The notes: generated by a model not told the origin, from the sequence alone. Shown: positions 34,554 to 42,497, counted from the first letter of the stretch. The stretch is 64,000 nt of DNA from Pseudarthrobacter sp. PS3-L1 (GCF_030063285.1 NZ_JASISU010000007.1:1-64000); one strand, 5' to 3'. Numbers and translations are program-made.

Positions 34554-34779
34554 CCTCGAAACCTCCCTCAAAGGCCCAGCGCAGCGACCCCGAAACCCGG
34601 GGACCACACTGACAAGTGTGCCGCAAACAGAACGCAGTGTCGAGAGCGACAAGCCACTTACACCCGTGTAAATGTATAGCTTGCTCCGCACGGTCTGCTT
34701 TTGGTGTTTTCGCGCCCTCTGCGGGCGACCGGAAAAACTCGGGTTCCCTTGGGTCCGAAACCCTCGGTAGGCTCGGGGT
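34554..34779. other. candidate oriT
   Basis: A 225-bp non-coding interval between the MobC/relaxase operon and a divergent gene, with two inverted repeats: CACACT/AGTGTG at 34605-34620 and a tight TTACAC-CC-GTGTAA at 34658-34671, followed by ATGTATAGCTTGCTCCGC. Location next to mobC and hairpin-plus-downstream layout fit an oriT; I cannot name the nic site. Confidence 0.5.
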
Positions 34780-35085
34780 ATGGACATCAACGACATTGCC
34801 GCACAAGCGGCCGCGAAGATCGACGCCGCCCGCGACCTGAAAGTTCAGGCCGTCAAAACAGTCGCCGCCTCGGGCGTGCGCGTCACCGAGGCAGCCGAAG
34901 CCCTTGCTGTTGCCGAACAGCAGTACGCCAAAGACCATGCAGCGGCGCTGCGTGCAGAGTGGAGCGAAGCTGACCTACGCGGGTTCGGCATCGCCTCACC
35001 GACACGCAAGAGTGGCGGGCGTCCACGCGGCACCAAAACCACACGCAAGGCATCCGAAGCTACACAGGTAACATACGAAAACTAG
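34780..35085 (+). CDS. small helical plasmid protein, probably leaderless
   Basis: A 101-aa Ala-rich helical protein (AAQAAAKIDAARDLK, then RVTEAAEALAVAEQQ) with a basic C-terminus GRPRGTKTTRKA that could bind DNA. It is divergent from mobC across the oriT region. A TAGGCT box ends seven bases before the ATG and no ribosome-binding site is present, suggesting leaderless translation. Function unknown; an oriT-proximal DNA-binding role is possible. Confidence 0.65.
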   Translation: MDINDIAAQAAAKIDAARDLKVQAVKTVAASGVRVTEAAEALAVAEQQYAKDHAAALRAEWSEADLRGFGIASPTRKSGGRPRGTKTTRKASEATQVTYEN

Positions 35086-35111
35086 GTGTGAGCTGAGAAG
35101 GGGTTTACGTT

Positions 35112-35189
35112 GCCCCTCGACGCCCATGGGCACGGCAAAAGCTAAACCTTCGGGCTTTTCCCGCACACATGGGGACGACGGGACCCAAC
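35112..35189. repeat. left copy of a 75-bp inverted repeat
   Basis: Reverse-complement match to 37370-37445: GGGTCCCGTCGTCC, then TGTGCGGGAAAAGCCCG, then AGCTTTTGCCGTGCCCA in the same order with only a few differences. The unit itself folds (CGGG-AAAAG-CCCG; AAAAGC with GCTTTT). It bounds a 2.2-kb segment carrying the redoxin cluster. Confidence 0.7.
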
Positions 35190-35378
35190 TAACCGACTGC
35201 ACACAACCACCACCTCACCGTGGGCAGTACAGCTCACCGTTGCGAAGCCGTGGCTGTGCACAGTCTCCACCCAGCGCGGCAACAAACACGGACCAGTTCC
35301 TCATGGACCAAGACACGCCCCAGCCGGGAAACCACAAATACTACTTACGTCTTTTCAGCAGGGATGACAGCAGACAAA

Positions 35379-35415
35379 AGAGGGCCACACTCTAAGGTGT
35401 GGCCCTCTGCGTTTT
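35379..35415 (+). terminator. Rho-independent terminator
   Basis: Perfect 12-bp stem (35379-35390 with 35397-35408), six-base loop, then GCGTTTT. The 35190-35745 interval otherwise shows no convincing gene; a 30-codon frame at 35303-35395 ends inside the stem and lacks a ribosome-binding site. Confidence 0.75.
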
Positions 35416-35745
35416 CAAACACTCAGCTCCACAAAAGGTATGCGCAGTTTCGGCCTTAGAGGCCCGGCATCTGTGAGGCTGTGCATGATCGCCGGCCACC
35501 TCCCGCAGCGTGCGCTCCCCTGGTTCCCTGGCGATTGTGTGCAGCCGGTCCAATGGGTCCCGCCGTGCACCTGTGGACGGGAGGGCCAACAGACAATATC
35601 GGCACATAGTCATGTGACTGTTTTGTCTCGAATTTCAGCCGCCCACGTACCTGAGCAGCGGTTGGTAACTTCTCGCCGGTCAGCCGTGGAAAGATCACTG
35701 CCAATGGTGACCTGGCGAGCGAATCTACAGACCACGCTCAGCAAC

Positions 35746-36009
35746 CTATTTACGGTCCTCGCTCGCTGCGGTTTCGGCGCGAGTCCGCCGGCCAGGGCGG
35801 GCCGTTCCGGCGGGGACGGGATCCCAGGGTTTGCCGTCGTTGTGTTTGCGCTGGAGTCTTTTGATTTCGCGCATGGTCGCGGCGACTACCAGATCCGACA
35901 GGGACGCGTACCTCTCGGCATGACCGACGGCCTGCAGGGCTGCCCGCACCTGGTCCGCCTGGTCCTGGGTGAAGTACGGGGTGATATGTGAAGTCGGTTT
36001 CGTCGCCAT
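35746..36009 (-). CDS. RHH-type centromere-binding candidate
   Basis: An 87-aa protein beginning MATKPTSHITPYFTQDQAD; the strand HITPYFT followed by helices QADQVRAALQAVGH and SLSDLVVAATMREIKRL fits ribbon-helix-helix DNA-binding proteins, and it resembles the ParA partner at 13122 in layout including a Pro/Arg-rich tail. No ParA lies next to it. It may bind its own centromere or work with one of the existing ATPases. ATG 36009 lies two bases after the upstream gene stop. Confidence 0.65.
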   Translation of the reverse strand: MATKPTSHITPYFTQDQADQVRAALQAVGHAERYASLSDLVVAATMREIKRLQRKHNDGKPWDPVPAGTARPGRRTRAETAASEDRK

Positions 36010-36011
36010 GA

Positions 36012-36440
36012 TCAGTCCTTGGATTCGGTTTCCGGCCAAGGGTGCAAGGTCCCGGGCCACTGTCCGTGGACGATGGAACGGCCATTGTCCATGAACCACA
36101 CCTCGTGGGAGCCGGAGGCATGCGCGAACGCGGCCAGCGCAAGGTCCATCAGGTCCCGGTCCAGGCCATCCATGAGTTCCCCAATGCCCACCGGGACATT
36201 CGTGGCCACGGAGGCGGCCAGCATCAGGAACCGCCGTTCCCCACCGGAGAGCGCGCCGACGTGGTTGGGGATTTCCCCGAAGTCGATCCAGACTTTCCGG
36301 CTCATCGGATCCTCATCCACCCACGGGTTGCCAGGTTCAGCGAACCGGCCCTCGAAGGCACGGATCAGCATTTCAGTTCCCGCTTCCAGGGTGTAGCTAC
36401 CGTAGACACGGGCGCGGAGCTCGTCGTGAAAGTCAGTCAT
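36012..36440 (-). CDS. hypothetical protein of the redoxin/RHH operon
   Basis: A 142-aa acidic protein. It has an ABC-signature look-alike, GALSGGERRFLMLAASVA, and an acidic region after it (ELMDGLDRDLMDLALAAFAHASG) reminiscent of the Walker B/D-loop half of an ABC ATPase, but no Walker A precedes it. So it is either a C-terminal half-domain that works with another subunit or an unrelated plasmid family. Two-base gap to the RHH gene indicates co-transcription. Confidence 0.65.
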   Translation of the reverse strand: MTDFHDELRARVYGSYTLEAGTEMLIRAFEGRFAEPGNPWVDEDPMSRKVWIDFGEIPNHVGALSGGERRFLMLAASVATNVPVGIGELMDGLDRDLMDLALAAFAHASGSHEVWFMDNGRSIVHGQWPGTLHPWPETESKD

Positions 36441-36469
36441 GGCAGGTTCTCCCCCGTAGTGGTTCGGTA

Positions 36470-36685
36470 TCAGTGTCGGCGTGCAGGCCGGCGGCAGTGC
36501 CCGTCATCATTCTCGTTGCCCCTGACAGTGCCCTGGGCCGGCTGGACCGTGTAGTGGTTAATGATGGGGACATGGATGGTTCCTGACTGGTTGGCTTCCA
36601 AGCCAAACCAGTCAGCATCTGTAATCCTTCGCGGAGACAGGGCAAACCGGTCAGCGCTGCGCTGGTACTCAACCATGACACTCAC
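36470..36685 (-). CDS. hypothetical protein coupled to the redoxin gene
   Basis: A 71-aa protein whose GTG start overlaps the redoxin stop (GTGA); an ATG lies three codons later. The N-terminal part (VEYQRSADRFALSPRRITDADWFGLE) looks natural, while the C-terminus is polar and Arg/His-rich. No domain is recognised. Coupling implies a linked function or regulation with the redoxin. Confidence 0.5.
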   Translation of the reverse strand: MSVMVEYQRSADRFALSPRRITDADWFGLEANQSGTIHVPIINHYTVQPAQGTVRGNENDDGHCRRPARRH

Positions 36686-36951
36686 GCAGCCGTTGCGTGG
36701 TTCATGACAGCCTGAACCAACTTGTCCCGACGTAGCCCTGCCCAGTGATCCTGGGCATCGGCAGCACTGACCACGACAGGGGCCTGTGAATATCCAAGTT
36801 CAGCGGTGATGTATTCAAGGGCGGCAGGGTTCTCGGTGATGTCGATAGCCGTGTAGGTGATGCCCTTGGCCTCGAAGTACGCGCGGGTCTTCTCGCAGTT
36901 GGGGCAGGCCGGCTTGGTGTAGACCGTGTAATCGGTGGTTGGAGAAGTCAT
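36682..36951 (-). CDS. NrdH/glutaredoxin-like redoxin
   Basis: An 89-aa thioredoxin-fold redoxin. The active site is KPACPNCEKTRAYFEAKGI (CPNC, closer to glutaredoxin spacing than the usual NrdH C-V/M-Q-C), with the cis-Pro strand APVVV and the C-terminal HWAGLRRDKL, which matches the W-S/A-G-F/L-R-x-D/P motif of NrdH. It would donate electrons to ribonucleotide reductase or another reductase; no nrd genes are in the window. Likely transcribed from an extended -10 (TGCTAGAAT, minus strand) at 37012-37020. Confidence 0.85.
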   Translation of the reverse strand: MTSPTTDYTVYTKPACPNCEKTRAYFEAKGITYTAIDITENPAALEYITAELGYSQAPVVVSAADAQDHWAGLRRDKLVQAVMNHATAA

Positions 36952-37369
36952 TGTCAGTACCTGGTTTCGTATGAGTTTTAGTTGCGTTCGACTGCTTGAC
37001 TTGATACTTCTATTCTAGCAATTATTGACCTGAATAAACAGGGTTTTAGCCTTTATTCTAGACGGTTTAATCCCATTTCTAGGTGCCTATTTGGGGTGGT
37101 GGGTCCGTCGTTTTTGTGGCGTGAGCCGCCCTGTTCGTGGTCCTCGAAAAGAGAGCATCGTGAAGACCGCACCGCGCACCCAAACCTGACCGTTGGCGCG
37201 TTCGTGGCCATGGCGGCTCCGGTGGATGGTCCAGGCATCTTTTGATCGTTGGATCTTTGAGGTTTGGGGTTTGTACCCGAGCATTTTGAGAGGCTGTCCA
37301 TGATCGCCGGCAGACCTGTGGTGAGGTCCTTCGATGGTAGTGACCTGGTGGTTGTGGTCAGCCGGACTT

Positions 37370-37445
37370 TTGGGTCCCGTCGTCCAGGTGTGTGCGGGAA
37401 AAGCCCGTAGGGGTGAGCTTTTGCCGTGCCCAGGTGGGCGAGGGG
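37370..37445. repeat. right copy of the 75-bp inverted repeat
   Basis: Opposite-orientation partner of 35112-35189, ending about 65 bp before the secreted peptide gene. The rest of 36952-37508 holds the redoxin promoter region (AT-rich, with TATTCTAG repeats at 37011 and near 37062) and no convincing gene. Confidence 0.7.
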
Positions 37446-37473
37446 TTGGCGCCGTGGTGGGGAGTGGTGCCCA

Positions 37474-37502
37474 TTGATCTTCTCTTCGTCGGCAATTATT
37501 CT
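37474..37502 (+). promoter_or_regulatory. promoter of the secreted peptide gene
   Basis: TTGATC at 37474-37479 and TATTCT at 37497-37502, 17 bp apart. Predicted transcription start coincides with the ATG at 37509, implying a leaderless mRNA. Confidence 0.6.
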
Positions 37503-37508
37503 AACGAA

Positions 37509-37751
37509 ATGATGAATCTGAAGAGGAAGCTTGCGTCCGCTGCTGTTGCTACATCAATGCTCGTTGGAGGAGGAATCGCTGTCGCTCTGCCAGCTCAGGC
37601 TGCTGAGCGGCACGTGTACTGGCATGGTTCAAAGGCTCAGTGTGAAGCAGGATTGAATGCTGCGCGCCCAGGTTTTGGTTCTTTCGTGCGCCTGGTTGAG
37701 GGCTGTGTTCCTAATGGGAACGGTTACGCGTACACGACTCTGTGGCGGTAA
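37509..37751 (+). CDS. small secreted protein with Sec signal peptide
   Basis: An 80-aa precursor: basic n-region MNLKRK, hydrophobic core SMLVGGGIAVAL and cleavage site PAQA-AE, leaving a ~50-residue mature peptide with two Cys (positions likely forming one disulfide), many aromatic residues and an RHVYWHG start. There is no ribosome-binding site; the promoter geometry predicts a leaderless transcript starting at ATG 37509 or 37512. Function unknown; size and Cys content would suit a secreted inhibitor, adhesin-like peptide or bacteriocin-like factor, without direct evidence. Confidence 0.7.
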   Translation: MMNLKRKLASAAVATSMLVGGGIAVALPAQAAERHVYWHGSKAQCEAGLNAARPGFGSFVRLVEGCVPNGNGYAYTTLWR

Positions 37752-37799
37752 CTGCTGCGCTGTACCCAGGGTGAGGCTAAGGATGTGTCGCGGTTTATT

Positions 37800-37856
37800 G
37801 GCGGTCCGTCGCTGGTGAGTCCGCACGTGAGGTGGGCCCTGGTGCGGCGGACCGCC
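37800..37856. repeat. conserved GGCGGTCCG/CGGACCGCC hairpin 3' of parB
   Basis: Nine-base arms at 37800-37808 and 37848-37856 enclose a 39-nt loop. A homologous hairpin with the same arms and the same flanking GTCGCTGGTGA lies at 63198-63252, next to the broken parB copy. It appears to travel with the parB 3' region. Confidence 0.6.
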
Positions 37857-37943
37857 CGCGTTTTCAGCGGTTCCTGTGCCCTGTTTTCCCGGCCCGGTGT
37901 TTTGTTGGGGGGCATCGGGGATGTTCGGTTAGAATAGTGGGAG

Positions 37944-37993
37944 AAAAAAGCCCGGAGCCTAGATAGTTCGAATATCTAGGGTCCGGGCTTTTT
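37944..37993. terminator. strong bidirectional terminator after parB
   Basis: A ~21-bp stem interrupted by one G/G mismatch, flanked by AAAAAAG on the left and CTTTTT on the right, with a 7-nt GTTCGAA loop; it can end both the minus-strand parB transcript and rightward transcripts. TAGAAT at 37931-37936 resembles a -10 element just before it. Confidence 0.85.
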
Positions 37994-38009
37994 CTATGCC
38001 CGGTGGGTG

Positions 38010-39371
38010 TTACTTGTCGCTGTCGATGATGATCTGCTCAGTCTCGGAGGCGGTGTATCCCCAGAGAACGAGCTGGTTGAGGTAGTCCCGGTGGCTCTGG
38101 TGGGGGGACCGCCATGAGTCTTTGGCGATGGTCTTTTCATATCCTGCGCAGATCAGGGCGATCAGTGAGAACTCGGGCCGGGTCGTGGTTTTCGCTACGT
38201 GCTCCCGCAGCGGGTTCCACGCCCACGACTTCTCTCCCTCCATCTTGGCTCCGGCCATGGTTGCGGCCACCTCGCCGTCGTAGCCGCTGGCTACTTCGCT
38301 GTGGTGGGTGATGGCGTGGATGGTGAAGTACTGCCAGCCTTTGGGGGCTTGCTTCTTCGCCAACAGGCTGGTGACCCATTCTCGGCGGACGGTCGTTGCT
38401 GAGACCATGAGCTTGTTGTTCTCGATCAGGGTCCTACGTGTCTCTTTTTCTTCATCGGTCATTGGTCCTTTCGCTGCCGTGGTTTCCCCGGTGTAGCGCT
38501 CCCGCTTGGCGGTAAAGCCAAGTGCTTCAAATCCTGCAATGACTGCTGTGACGCGGTGGTTGCCTTGGTAGTCGGTGGTGATGATGACCGCGTTCGCATC
38601 GTCCTCACTCGCGTCTTGCCCATCAGCACGCAGTGCGTGGGTGGGATAGATGTTGTCCTCTCCTGCGTAATAGCTTGCGTCCTGAACAATGGTTTTGCCG
38701 GTCGCTTCAATTTCCGCGATCAGTGCAGTAAGTGCTGCGGCCTGTGCCCTGCGGTCCCTGAATTGTTGGGCGACGTGGGCGAGCTGCTCGGGTTCATCAG
38801 CGATAACGGACTCGATTTCCTCGGTAGCGTCCGTATCTCCTTCGAACTCAGCGAGTATGAGTGCTTCTTCGATGGTGCATCCCTTGCCCAGCGCGGCGGT
38901 CCCGGCATCGGATGCTTTGGCCTTCAAAGCACCCTCGACTGCGGTCTTGGTCCGTCCGGTTTTCTTGGCGATCTGCCCGGCTGTCACGCCGATCAGGGAA
39001 AGTTGGTGATAGGCGTCCGCTTCATCAGCGTCGGTCAGGGCCGAACGCTGGATGTTCTCCACTACCTGCGTGATGATCCGTGTCGCTTCTTCCGGGGAGT
39101 CCATCACCATGACCGGGATCAGGTTCCGTCCGGCTTCGACGGCAGCGCGGGTGCGGCGCTGTCCCATCAGCACGTGCACGGTGCCATCGTCCTTACGATG
39201 GGCGATCACCGGTTCCAGCACGCCGTGTTCCTTGATGCTGGCAATGAACGAGGTCGTCAGGGCTGCGTCCTTGCGGACGTTGACGTCCACGCTCAATGTG
39301 GTCGGATCGATCCATTCCAGCACCGGTGCGGTAGCGGTTGTGGTGCTCTGCTTTTCTGCGATTGCGCTCAT
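38010..39371 (-). CDS. parB: ParB/Spo0J-family partition protein
   Basis: A 453-aa protein. ATG 39371 has a clear AAGGAG site. Residues ~20-110 form the ParB N-terminal domain: LSVDVNVRKDAALTTSFIASI, LEPVIAHRKDD, and the catalytic-type MGQRRTRAAVEAG (GxRR box for CTP). A helix-turn-helix follows (GVTAGQIAKKTGRTKTAVE). The large C-terminal part (~250-453) is plasmid-specific, with KGWQYFTIHAITHH and FSLIALICAGYEK blocks. No ParA is adjacent, so it may be a ParB-like regulator. A diverged broken copy lies at 63338. Its mRNA would carry a ~370-nt leader that is conserved elsewhere in the window. Confidence 0.88.
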   Translation of the reverse strand: MSAIAEKQSTTTATAPVLEWIDPTTLSVDVNVRKDAALTTSFIASIKEHGVLEPVIAHRKDDGTVHVLMGQRRTRAAVEAGRNLIPVMVMDSPEEATRIITQVVENIQRSALTDADEADAYHQLSLIGVTAGQIAKKTGRTKTAVEGALKAKASDAGTAALGKGCTIEEALILAEFEGDTDATEEIESVIADEPEQLAHVAQQFRDRRAQAAALTALIAEIEATGKTIVQDASYYAGEDNIYPTHALRADGQDASEDDANAVIITTDYQGNHRVTAVIAGFEALGFTAKRERYTGETTAAKGPMTDEEKETRRTLIENNKLMVSATTVRREWVTSLLAKKQAPKGWQYFTIHAITHHSEVASGYDGEVAATMAGAKMEGEKSWAWNPLREHVAKTTTRPEFSLIALICAGYEKTIAKDSWRSPHQSHRDYLNQLVLWGYTASETEQIIIDSDK

Positions 39372-39422
39372 GTCTGTTTCTCCTTGTTTCATCGATACGG
39401 GTGAGGGGACGGTGCGAACCCA

Positions 39423-39745
39423 TGCCAGCTACTTGGCCCCTCCCCGTTGTTTTTTGGTTGCTGGCAAGCTTGCTTGCTCGGGGTCCGACGGAGCCCTGTC
39501 TACCTGTGGCAAGGTGCGGGGGGATTCGCGGAGGAAATAAGCGACGCAGGAGCGCCGGAGCTGATCGTCCGCACCGCAGGCCCCGGAGGAACGAACGGGG
39601 CTAGACGGGGTGGAGCGGACCCCTAAAATCCGGAGGACAGCAACCACAAAACGTCGAAGACGTAAGAAAAAGGTGGGGACGGGCAGGAGCTCTGCGACGG
39701 ACCGACACCACCCAAGAGCCGGACCGCGCCAGCGGGACGCCCGTT
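39423..39745 (-). ncRNA. conserved structured 5' leader element, copy A (parB)
   Basis: A 320-bp non-coding element upstream of parB, nearly repeated at 41710. Distal domain: outer stem ACGGGC 39679-39684 with GCCCGT 39739-39744, an inner GCTCT/AGAGC pairing, and a CCGC-GCCA-GCGG hairpin. Gene-proximal end: GCCAGC/GCTGGC stem around a T-rich loop, about 75 nt before the start codon. Orientation as minus-strand leader is inferred from its constant spacing to minus-strand genes. Confidence 0.6.
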
Positions 39746-39839
39746 CTTCCTTGTTGAAACCGATCCGCAGACCAGGGCGAGTGGCACCGAGCTGCGTGAA
39801 CACCCCTGCGATCATCGTCCCTGGCCTAGGCTGAATCGT

Positions 39840-40052
39840 ATGGAACGTAAGAAGAAGCAGGTGGTGATTGGTGCGCTGGCATCAGTCGTTTTGTCTGTTG
39901 TGGGTGTCGGTACTGCTCTCATAGCCGACGGAAGCTGGGTGCTCATCGGTAATGCGGTGCTTATCCTCATGGGTGCCGCTTATGCCGCAGTAGTCTCTAT
40001 CAGCGGTTGGCGTGAAATACATGGAGCGACCGAAGCAGATCCGCGCAGATAG
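39840..40052 (+). CDS. small two-helix membrane protein, probably leaderless
   Basis: A 70-aa protein with two transmembrane helices (VVIGALASVVLSVVGVGTALI and VLIGNAVLILMGAAYAAVV) and charged ends. TAGGCT at 39827-39832 ends seven bases before the ATG and there is no ribosome-binding site, so the mRNA is likely leaderless. Followed by another tiny membrane ORF at 40100. Function unknown. Confidence 0.6.
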   Translation: MERKKKQVVIGALASVVLSVVGVGTALIADGSWVLIGNAVLILMGAAYAAVVSISGWREIHGATEADPRR

Positions 40053-40099
40053 CTATACTTTCCTGAGTGTAAGGATCCGATGATGCCGGGGGAACTGAC

Positions 40100-40207
40100 G
40101 TGAGCGATTCAAAAGAGCTATTTGCAATGATCGTCTTTGCTGTTATCGGCCTCGTTGGCATGGTGTGGGCCACGTGGATGCACTACAAACATTGGACCAA
40201 AAAGTAA
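40100..40207 (+). CDS. 35-residue membrane peptide
   Basis: GTG 40100, preceded by a G-rich stretch (CGGGGGAA), opens a 35-codon frame with one transmembrane helix (AMIVFAVIGLVGMVWATW) and a basic end (KHWTKK). The stop sits in the first arm of a strong terminator, which supports a real short transcript. Could be a holin-like or toxin-like peptide; unknown. Confidence 0.55.
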   Translation: MSDSKELFAMIVFAVIGLVGMVWATWMHYKHWTKK

Positions 40208-40246
40208 GAGCCGGCACCTTGGTAGGTGTCGGCTCTTACAGTTTTT
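40205..40246 (+). terminator. Rho-independent terminator
   Basis: Stem of 14 bp with one G-T pair (40205-40218 with 40225-40238) and a six-base loop, followed by CAGTTTTT. Ends the two small membrane ORFs. Confidence 0.85.
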
Positions 40247-40306
40247 CCCTCAGCAAAAGGAAATCTTTTCCCGGGCAGTAGTGCTGCTGCGCGGTGAGTT
40301 TGGGGG

Positions 40307-40456
40307 TTAGTAGGGCTGTCCTGCGTTTTTCCAGGTCAGATCCACCGGGACCTTTTTGGGGTCGTTGTCCATGAGCGCAATTTCGAGGTGTTCCTCGATG
40401 GCAGTGATGCTTTCGGGTGCGGCGTCGGCGACCGTGAGGATGAATCCGTGGCTCAT
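40307..40456 (-). CDS. 49-residue acidic protein downstream of the DUF4192 gene
   Basis: ATG 40456 with AGGCAGGA upstream; begins MSHGFILTVADAAPESI and continues with an acidic helix (AIEEHLEIALMDNDP) and a WKNAGQPY end. Composition is clearly protein-like. Same strand as DUF4192, 184 bp below it. No family recognised. Confidence 0.6.
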   Translation of the reverse strand: MSHGFILTVADAAPESITAIEEHLEIALMDNDPKKVPVDLTWKNAGQPY

Positions 40457-40640
40457 GGTGTTCCTGCCTGGTTGGTGGTGTTTCCACTCTAACCCGGCAG
40501 GTGGTGAGGTTTCTTGTGGGGTGGTGCTGCGCCCGCGCGAGCGTTACCGGCGGCCGGAGGAGCTTGCGGGGGAGGCCGCCGCCACCCACGTCCGCGGCGG
40601 GACCGAACCTGTTGGCCCGGTCCCGTCGCGTCTGTGCTGG

Positions 40641-41660
40641 TTAGTTCAGGCGCTGGTAGGCGGTGGCTGGGTTCGTCGCTACCTGCGCGACGGTTCCCCG
40701 GTTGATGAGCTCGCTCAGGAGTTCCGCGAGGCGGTAGCTGCCCGCGTCGGTGGTGGCAAGGTTGAAGTGTTCAGCTGCTACCGATGAGCTTCCTTTGAGG
40801 TAGTTGATCCAGCCGATCAGGCTCAGCAGCGGTGCACGGTATCCGTGCGGTGCCAGGGGGATTAGTTCTTGTGCGCGGGCTTGGGCTTTGTCCACGCGTG
40901 ACCAGTCCGGTGCGATTCCTGTACCGATAAGCAGGTTCCCTGAGTCCTCAGCGTTTTCAAGGTCCGGGTCGATGATGTTCACCATCAACGCATCCCGTAG
41001 TGCCGGGATCTGGAACGCTGCCAGCAAGCTCACCGCGTCAACCTCACTCACTGCTTCCTCTGTAGTGAGCGCAGTGGCCCAGAGTGAACGGGCCTTGGTG
41101 AAGTCCCCGACGTCCAGCCATGTGGTGATGTCGATGAGGTTTCCCCTTTCTTCATCCCCAGCGTACGGCGGGTAGGTGATGGGGGTGTTCTGGTTGTAGG
41201 AGCTGCCGCGGTAGATCAGTTCGGAGTTCAGCGCGCTGTCGGTAATGGTCTCCAGAGGGTGTGGTTCACAGCATGCGGCCTCGTCATCACAGAGCAGGTT
41301 CTGCCAGTGGGTGGGAGTGACCAGCCACCCATCTTTTACGGGTGTGCCTGCGCTCTCGAATACCTCGATGATCGCTTCAACGAATCCGTGGAACGGGCGC
41401 GGCGCGTCCTGGCCTGTCTGTTCTGTGTAGATCACCAGCAGGGCACCTGTCGCGGCCGTATCAACGCCGAGGTAGTCGCGCATGGCATGGGCGAAAGCGA
41501 ATGGCTCCGAAGTGCTCGGGGCGTCCACCCGTAGGGTGGCGCCGAGCTTGGTTCCCTGAAGACTCAGGAAAACAAACGACTCGGACGGGACTTTACCCAG
41601 AGTATGAGGAACGAAGCTGAGAATATCGGCCGGGCCGGTAGCGCGCAGTGAAGCAGTCAT
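40641..41660 (-). CDS. DUF4192 family protein
   Basis: A 339-aa cytoplasmic protein starting LRATGPADILSFVPHTLGKVPSESFVF, which with the following ALLVIYTEQT and DGWLVTP segments is diagnostic of DUF4192, widespread in actinobacteria and their plasmids. It contains CDDEAACCEPHP, a Cys/His-rich patch that could bind metal. The C-terminus is helical. Function unknown. Its transcript would carry copy B of the conserved leader, with the same ~75-nt spacing to the start codon as parB, so the two genes may be co-regulated. Confidence 0.88.
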   Translation of the reverse strand: MTASLRATGPADILSFVPHTLGKVPSESFVFLSLQGTKLGATLRVDAPSTSEPFAFAHAMRDYLGVDTAATGALLVIYTEQTGQDAPRPFHGFVEAIIEVFESAGTPVKDGWLVTPTHWQNLLCDDEAACCEPHPLETITDSALNSELIYRGSSYNQNTPITYPPYAGDEERGNLIDITTWLDVGDFTKARSLWATALTTEEAVSEVDAVSLLAAFQIPALRDALMVNIIDPDLENAEDSGNLLIGTGIAPDWSRVDKAQARAQELIPLAPHGYRAPLLSLIGWINYLKGSSSVAAEHFNLATTDAGSYRLAELLSELINRGTVAQVATNPATAYQRLN

Positions 41661-41709
41661 AGTGTTGTGTCCTTTGCTGAGGAATGAGGTGAGGGGGCAG
41701 CGTCACTGT

Positions 41710-42070
41710 GCCAGCTACTGCCTTTCTTCCCCCCGTTGTTTTTTGGTTGCTGGCAAGCTTGCTTGCTCGGGGTCCGACGGAGCCCTGTCTACCTGTGGCA
41801 AGGTGTGGGGGATTTGCGGAGGAAATAAGCGACGTAGGAGCGCCGTAGCTGATCGTCCACACCGCAGGCCCCGGAGGAACGAACGGGGCTAGACGGGGTG
41901 GAGCGGACCCCTAGAATCCGGAGGACAGCAACCACAAAACGTCGAAGACGTAAAGAAACAGGTGGGGGCGGGCAGGAGCTCTGCGACGGACCGACACCAC
42001 CCAAGAGCCGGACCGCGCCAGCGGGACGCCGTAGTTGTTGAGTTTTCCCATGATGCGTTGACGACGTGGA
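41710..42070 (-). ncRNA. conserved structured 5' leader element, copy B (DUF4192)
   Basis: Nearly collinear with copy A from GCCAGCTACT to the GCCAGCGGGACGCC end, differing by scattered substitutions and small indels. It extends further (GTAGTTGTTGAGTTTT, then ATGATGCGTTGACGACG), a segment shared with the partial copy at 51463. No open frame is conserved between copies, so it is not a coding repeat. Confidence 0.6.
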
Positions 42071-42160
42071 CGCAGCGTTTATGGCTGATTCTTGCGGTCG
42101 ATGCACTGAATTGGTGAGCAGCTTAGGGTGAGGTCATGATCTATTTATACGGAGCGTCAC

Positions 42161-42433
42161 GTGGTGGATAAGAGAAAAGTCGCGGTTATCGCCCTGGGCG
42201 TTGTTGTCGCAGTGATTGTGGGGGTTGTTGTTGGGTGGGAGTGGGTCGCCGGTGTTCTTTTGGGTTCAGGTACCGGGCTAGGTGCGTGGCTTGGCGTGAG
42301 GTGGGGCAACAAGCGGGCTAAGGAAATTGAGCAGTATCGTGAGCAGTGGCTGAATCGGCGGGCGAAGCGCAGCGGTCCTCTGCACGTCTCGGATGGGGAT
42401 TCCGAGAGCGAGGACGTGGGCAGGCTTGGGTGA
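42161..42433 (+). CDS. small membrane protein
   Basis: A 90-aa protein with two close transmembrane helices (VAVIALGVVVAVIVGVVVG and VAGVLLGSGTGLGAWLGV, the second Gly-rich) and a charged cytoplasmic tail. GTG start (42161 or 42164) after ACGGAGCG. Followed by a terminator at 42467. Function unknown. Confidence 0.6.
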   Translation: MVDKRKVAVIALGVVVAVIVGVVVGWEWVAGVLLGSGTGLGAWLGVRWGNKRAKEIEQYREQWLNRRAKRSGPLHVSDGDSESEDVGRLG

Positions 42434-42466
42434 TGCGGAAGTGGGTATTTTGGTCGCGGTCGCTGG

Positions 42467-42497
42467 GGCTGGGCCTACCTGGTGGGTAGGCCCAGCC
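42467..42497. terminator. hairpin between convergent small genes
   Basis: Perfect 13-bp stem (42467-42479 with 42485-42497). It lies between two convergent membrane-protein genes; no long T-run, so termination strength is uncertain. Confidence 0.55.

Noticed and set aside
36012..36440. ABC ATPase from the LSGGERR motif
   Set aside because: No Walker A or Q-loop precedes it and the protein is only 142 aa; called hypothetical instead.
39423..42070. Insertion sequence or coding repeat as the explanation of copies A and B
   Set aside because: No transposase, terminal inverted repeats or target duplications, and no reading frame is conserved between the copies.
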